Below, piece by piece: positions 63,343 through 64,000 of a DNA stretch of 64,000 nucleotides (within the stretch, counting starts at the first letter, position 1; each line of letters starts with the position of its first letter). The stretch is from positions 1-64,000 of the forward strand of contig JAEOTF010000074.1 in assembly GCA_016840025.1 (NCBI GenBank), written 5' to 3'. Source of the stretch: Candidatus Hodarchaeota archaeon. Its GTDB lineage: Archaea; Asgardarchaeota; Heimdallarchaeia; Hodarchaeales; YT1-039. Under the pieces are notes generated by a model that worked only from the letters and a program-made list of their open reading frames with translations, ran no database searches and was not told where the DNA came from. A program made the translations under genes and the position numbers.

Positions 63343-64000
63343 ATGACAAGTTCGATCGATGAGATAATCCATCATATTACTAACAATGGTATGAAATCAT
63401 TACTTAGGATTCAAACAACGCTAATAAAATCGATAGAAGATTTTATGATCTCAAAAGATTTCATACAATTATTACCGGTAATAACCTCTAAAATTACAGA
63501 TCCCTTAGGTCCTGATCCTCAAACTAGCGTAAAAATGGAACCTAAAATAAAATATTATGACCAAAATCTGGTTTTAACGCAGAGTATGATCTTCCATAAA
63601 CAATTAGCTCTCCTTGGTGGAATGGATAAAATTTTCATAATGAGTCCCAATATTAGATTAGAAGATACATCTCGTGGAAGTACAGGAAGGCATCTTTTTG
63701 AGTTTACTCAAATGGATTTCGAAATCGCTCATGGTACAATGAGGGATGTTATGAGACTCATGGAGGAGTTAATTAAGGAGGTCTTAACAAAGATTATGGA
63801 TAAGCATAGTAAAGATCTCGAGACTTTAGATAGGACGATTGAAATTCCATTGACATCTTTCAAGGTATATACCTCTTATGAACTTGAAGCAGAATATGGT
63901 CTTGATTGGGAAATAAAAGCTTCAAAGGATCATTCTTTACCTTTTTGGGTTACAAGTATTGAAAGGGAGTTTTATGACAGAGAAGATCCCAAAAAACTGG
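63343..64000 (+). CDS. AsnRS-like asparagine synthetase (archaeal AsnA), 3'-partial
   Basis: 219 codons to the right edge. The class II synthetase core without the tRNA-anticodon domain: KYYDQNLVLTQSMIFHKQLAL (motif 1-like), then FIMSPNIRLEDTSRGSTGRHLFEFTQMDFE, a motif 2-like segment with the R and the E that bind ATP/Asp. Archaeal proteins of this type make asparagine from aspartate and ammonia or are close relatives. Missing motif 3 prevents a final assignment between synthetase and true AsnRS, but the short N terminus favours the synthetase-like group. Confidence 0.78.
   Translation, partial: MTSSIDEIIHHITNNGMKSLLRIQTTLIKSIEDFMISKDFIQLLPVITSKITDPLGPDPQTSVKMEPKIKYYDQNLVLTQSMIFHKQLALLGGMDKIFIMSPNIRLEDTSRGSTGRHLFEFTQMDFEIAHGTMRDVMRLMEELIKEVLTKIMDKHSKDLETLDRTIEIPLTSFKVYTSYELEAEYGLDWEIKASKDHSLPFWVTSIEREFYDREDPKKL

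Noticed and set aside
1..64000. CRISPR array or rRNA operon
   Set aside because: No regularly spaced direct repeats with unique spacers and no GC-rich conserved rRNA sequence were seen anywhere in the window.

Overview
The window is AT-rich, densely coded and mixed-strand, and it reads as a chromosomal fragment of an archaeon, most likely an Asgard archaeon. The archaeal evidence is an archaeal-type dihydropteroate synthase-like protein, a CDKAL1-type tRNA methylthiotransferase beside a ubiquitin-like (SAMP/MoaD) protein ending in GGG, NikR, Trm112, an Lrp/AsnC regulator and an AsnRS-like asparagine synthetase at the right edge. The Asgard placement rests on eukaryote-type proteins: a homologue of ribophorin I, a subunit of the oligosaccharyltransferase (35813-37801), and a short, divergent protein that aligns with the C-terminal half of actin (28479-29090). 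A small protein with a ubiquitin-like sequence pattern (5349-5624) is weaker support. A finer assignment is not possible from this window. No rRNA, tRNA or CRISPR array was seen.

Layout. 1-2.5 kb: a type IIG (Eco57I-like) restriction-modification protein cut by the left edge. 2.6-5 kb: a DMT permease and a GH4 glycosidase. 5-8 kb: small unknowns, a membrane-anchored thioredoxin with a zinc-ribbon tail, and an exported protein flanked by near-identical 36-bp repeats. 8-17.5 kb: a STAS-like/CheY-like pair, an HTH regulator, SfsA, an amidase, membrane proteins, a cyclase-like protein and a radical SAM/membrane-protein pair. 17.7-24.4 kb: an unusual doubled class V aminotransferase, a secreted repeat protein, an ArsR-like regulator, TrmO, a GyrI-like protein and cyclophilin. 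24.7-31.5 kb: two MFS transporters, an HD hydrolase, a nucleoside phosphorylase, a PHP phosphoesterase, the half-actin and a TGT-like protein. 31.7-38.4 kb: RHH and winged-helix proteins, e-MtaB, the SAMP-like protein, HypB, ribophorin I, a ferredoxin and Trm112. 38.6-45.5 kb: a nucleotidyltransferase, the DHPS-like protein, a COG1180 radical SAM enzyme, a YfbR-like HD nucleotidase and NudC. 45.7-46.6 kb: a scar where an htrA 3' remnant abuts a truncated tyrosine recombinase. 47-50.7 kb: a divergent pair of membrane-anchored multihaem-like cytochromes, an unknown gene and an LVIVD propeller. 50.9-53.9 kb: a nickel ECF transporter (NikM/N/Q/O type) facing nikR across a palindromic candidate operator. 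54-59.1 kb: an amidohydrolase, then a four-gene minus-strand sugar/carbon operon (histidine phosphatase, saccharopine-dehydrogenase-like, FGGY kinase, class II aldolase). 59.3-60.5 kb: a frameshifted LAGLIDADG endonuclease. 60.7-64 kb: a two-gene split DUF4139-type protein, an AsnC/Lrp regulator and the start of an AsnA-like enzyme.

How they connect. Nickel uptake (ECF operon plus NikR) and HypB in the same window point to a nickel enzyme, probably a hydrogenase, encoded elsewhere. Ribophorin I and several sequon-rich exported proteins are consistent with an elaborate N-glycosylation system. The multihaem pair, the membrane thioredoxin and the two propeller-like surface proteins indicate redox and adhesion work outside the membrane. 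No complete mobile element is present; the mobile traces are the recombinase fragment, the free-standing endonuclease and the restriction-modification gene.
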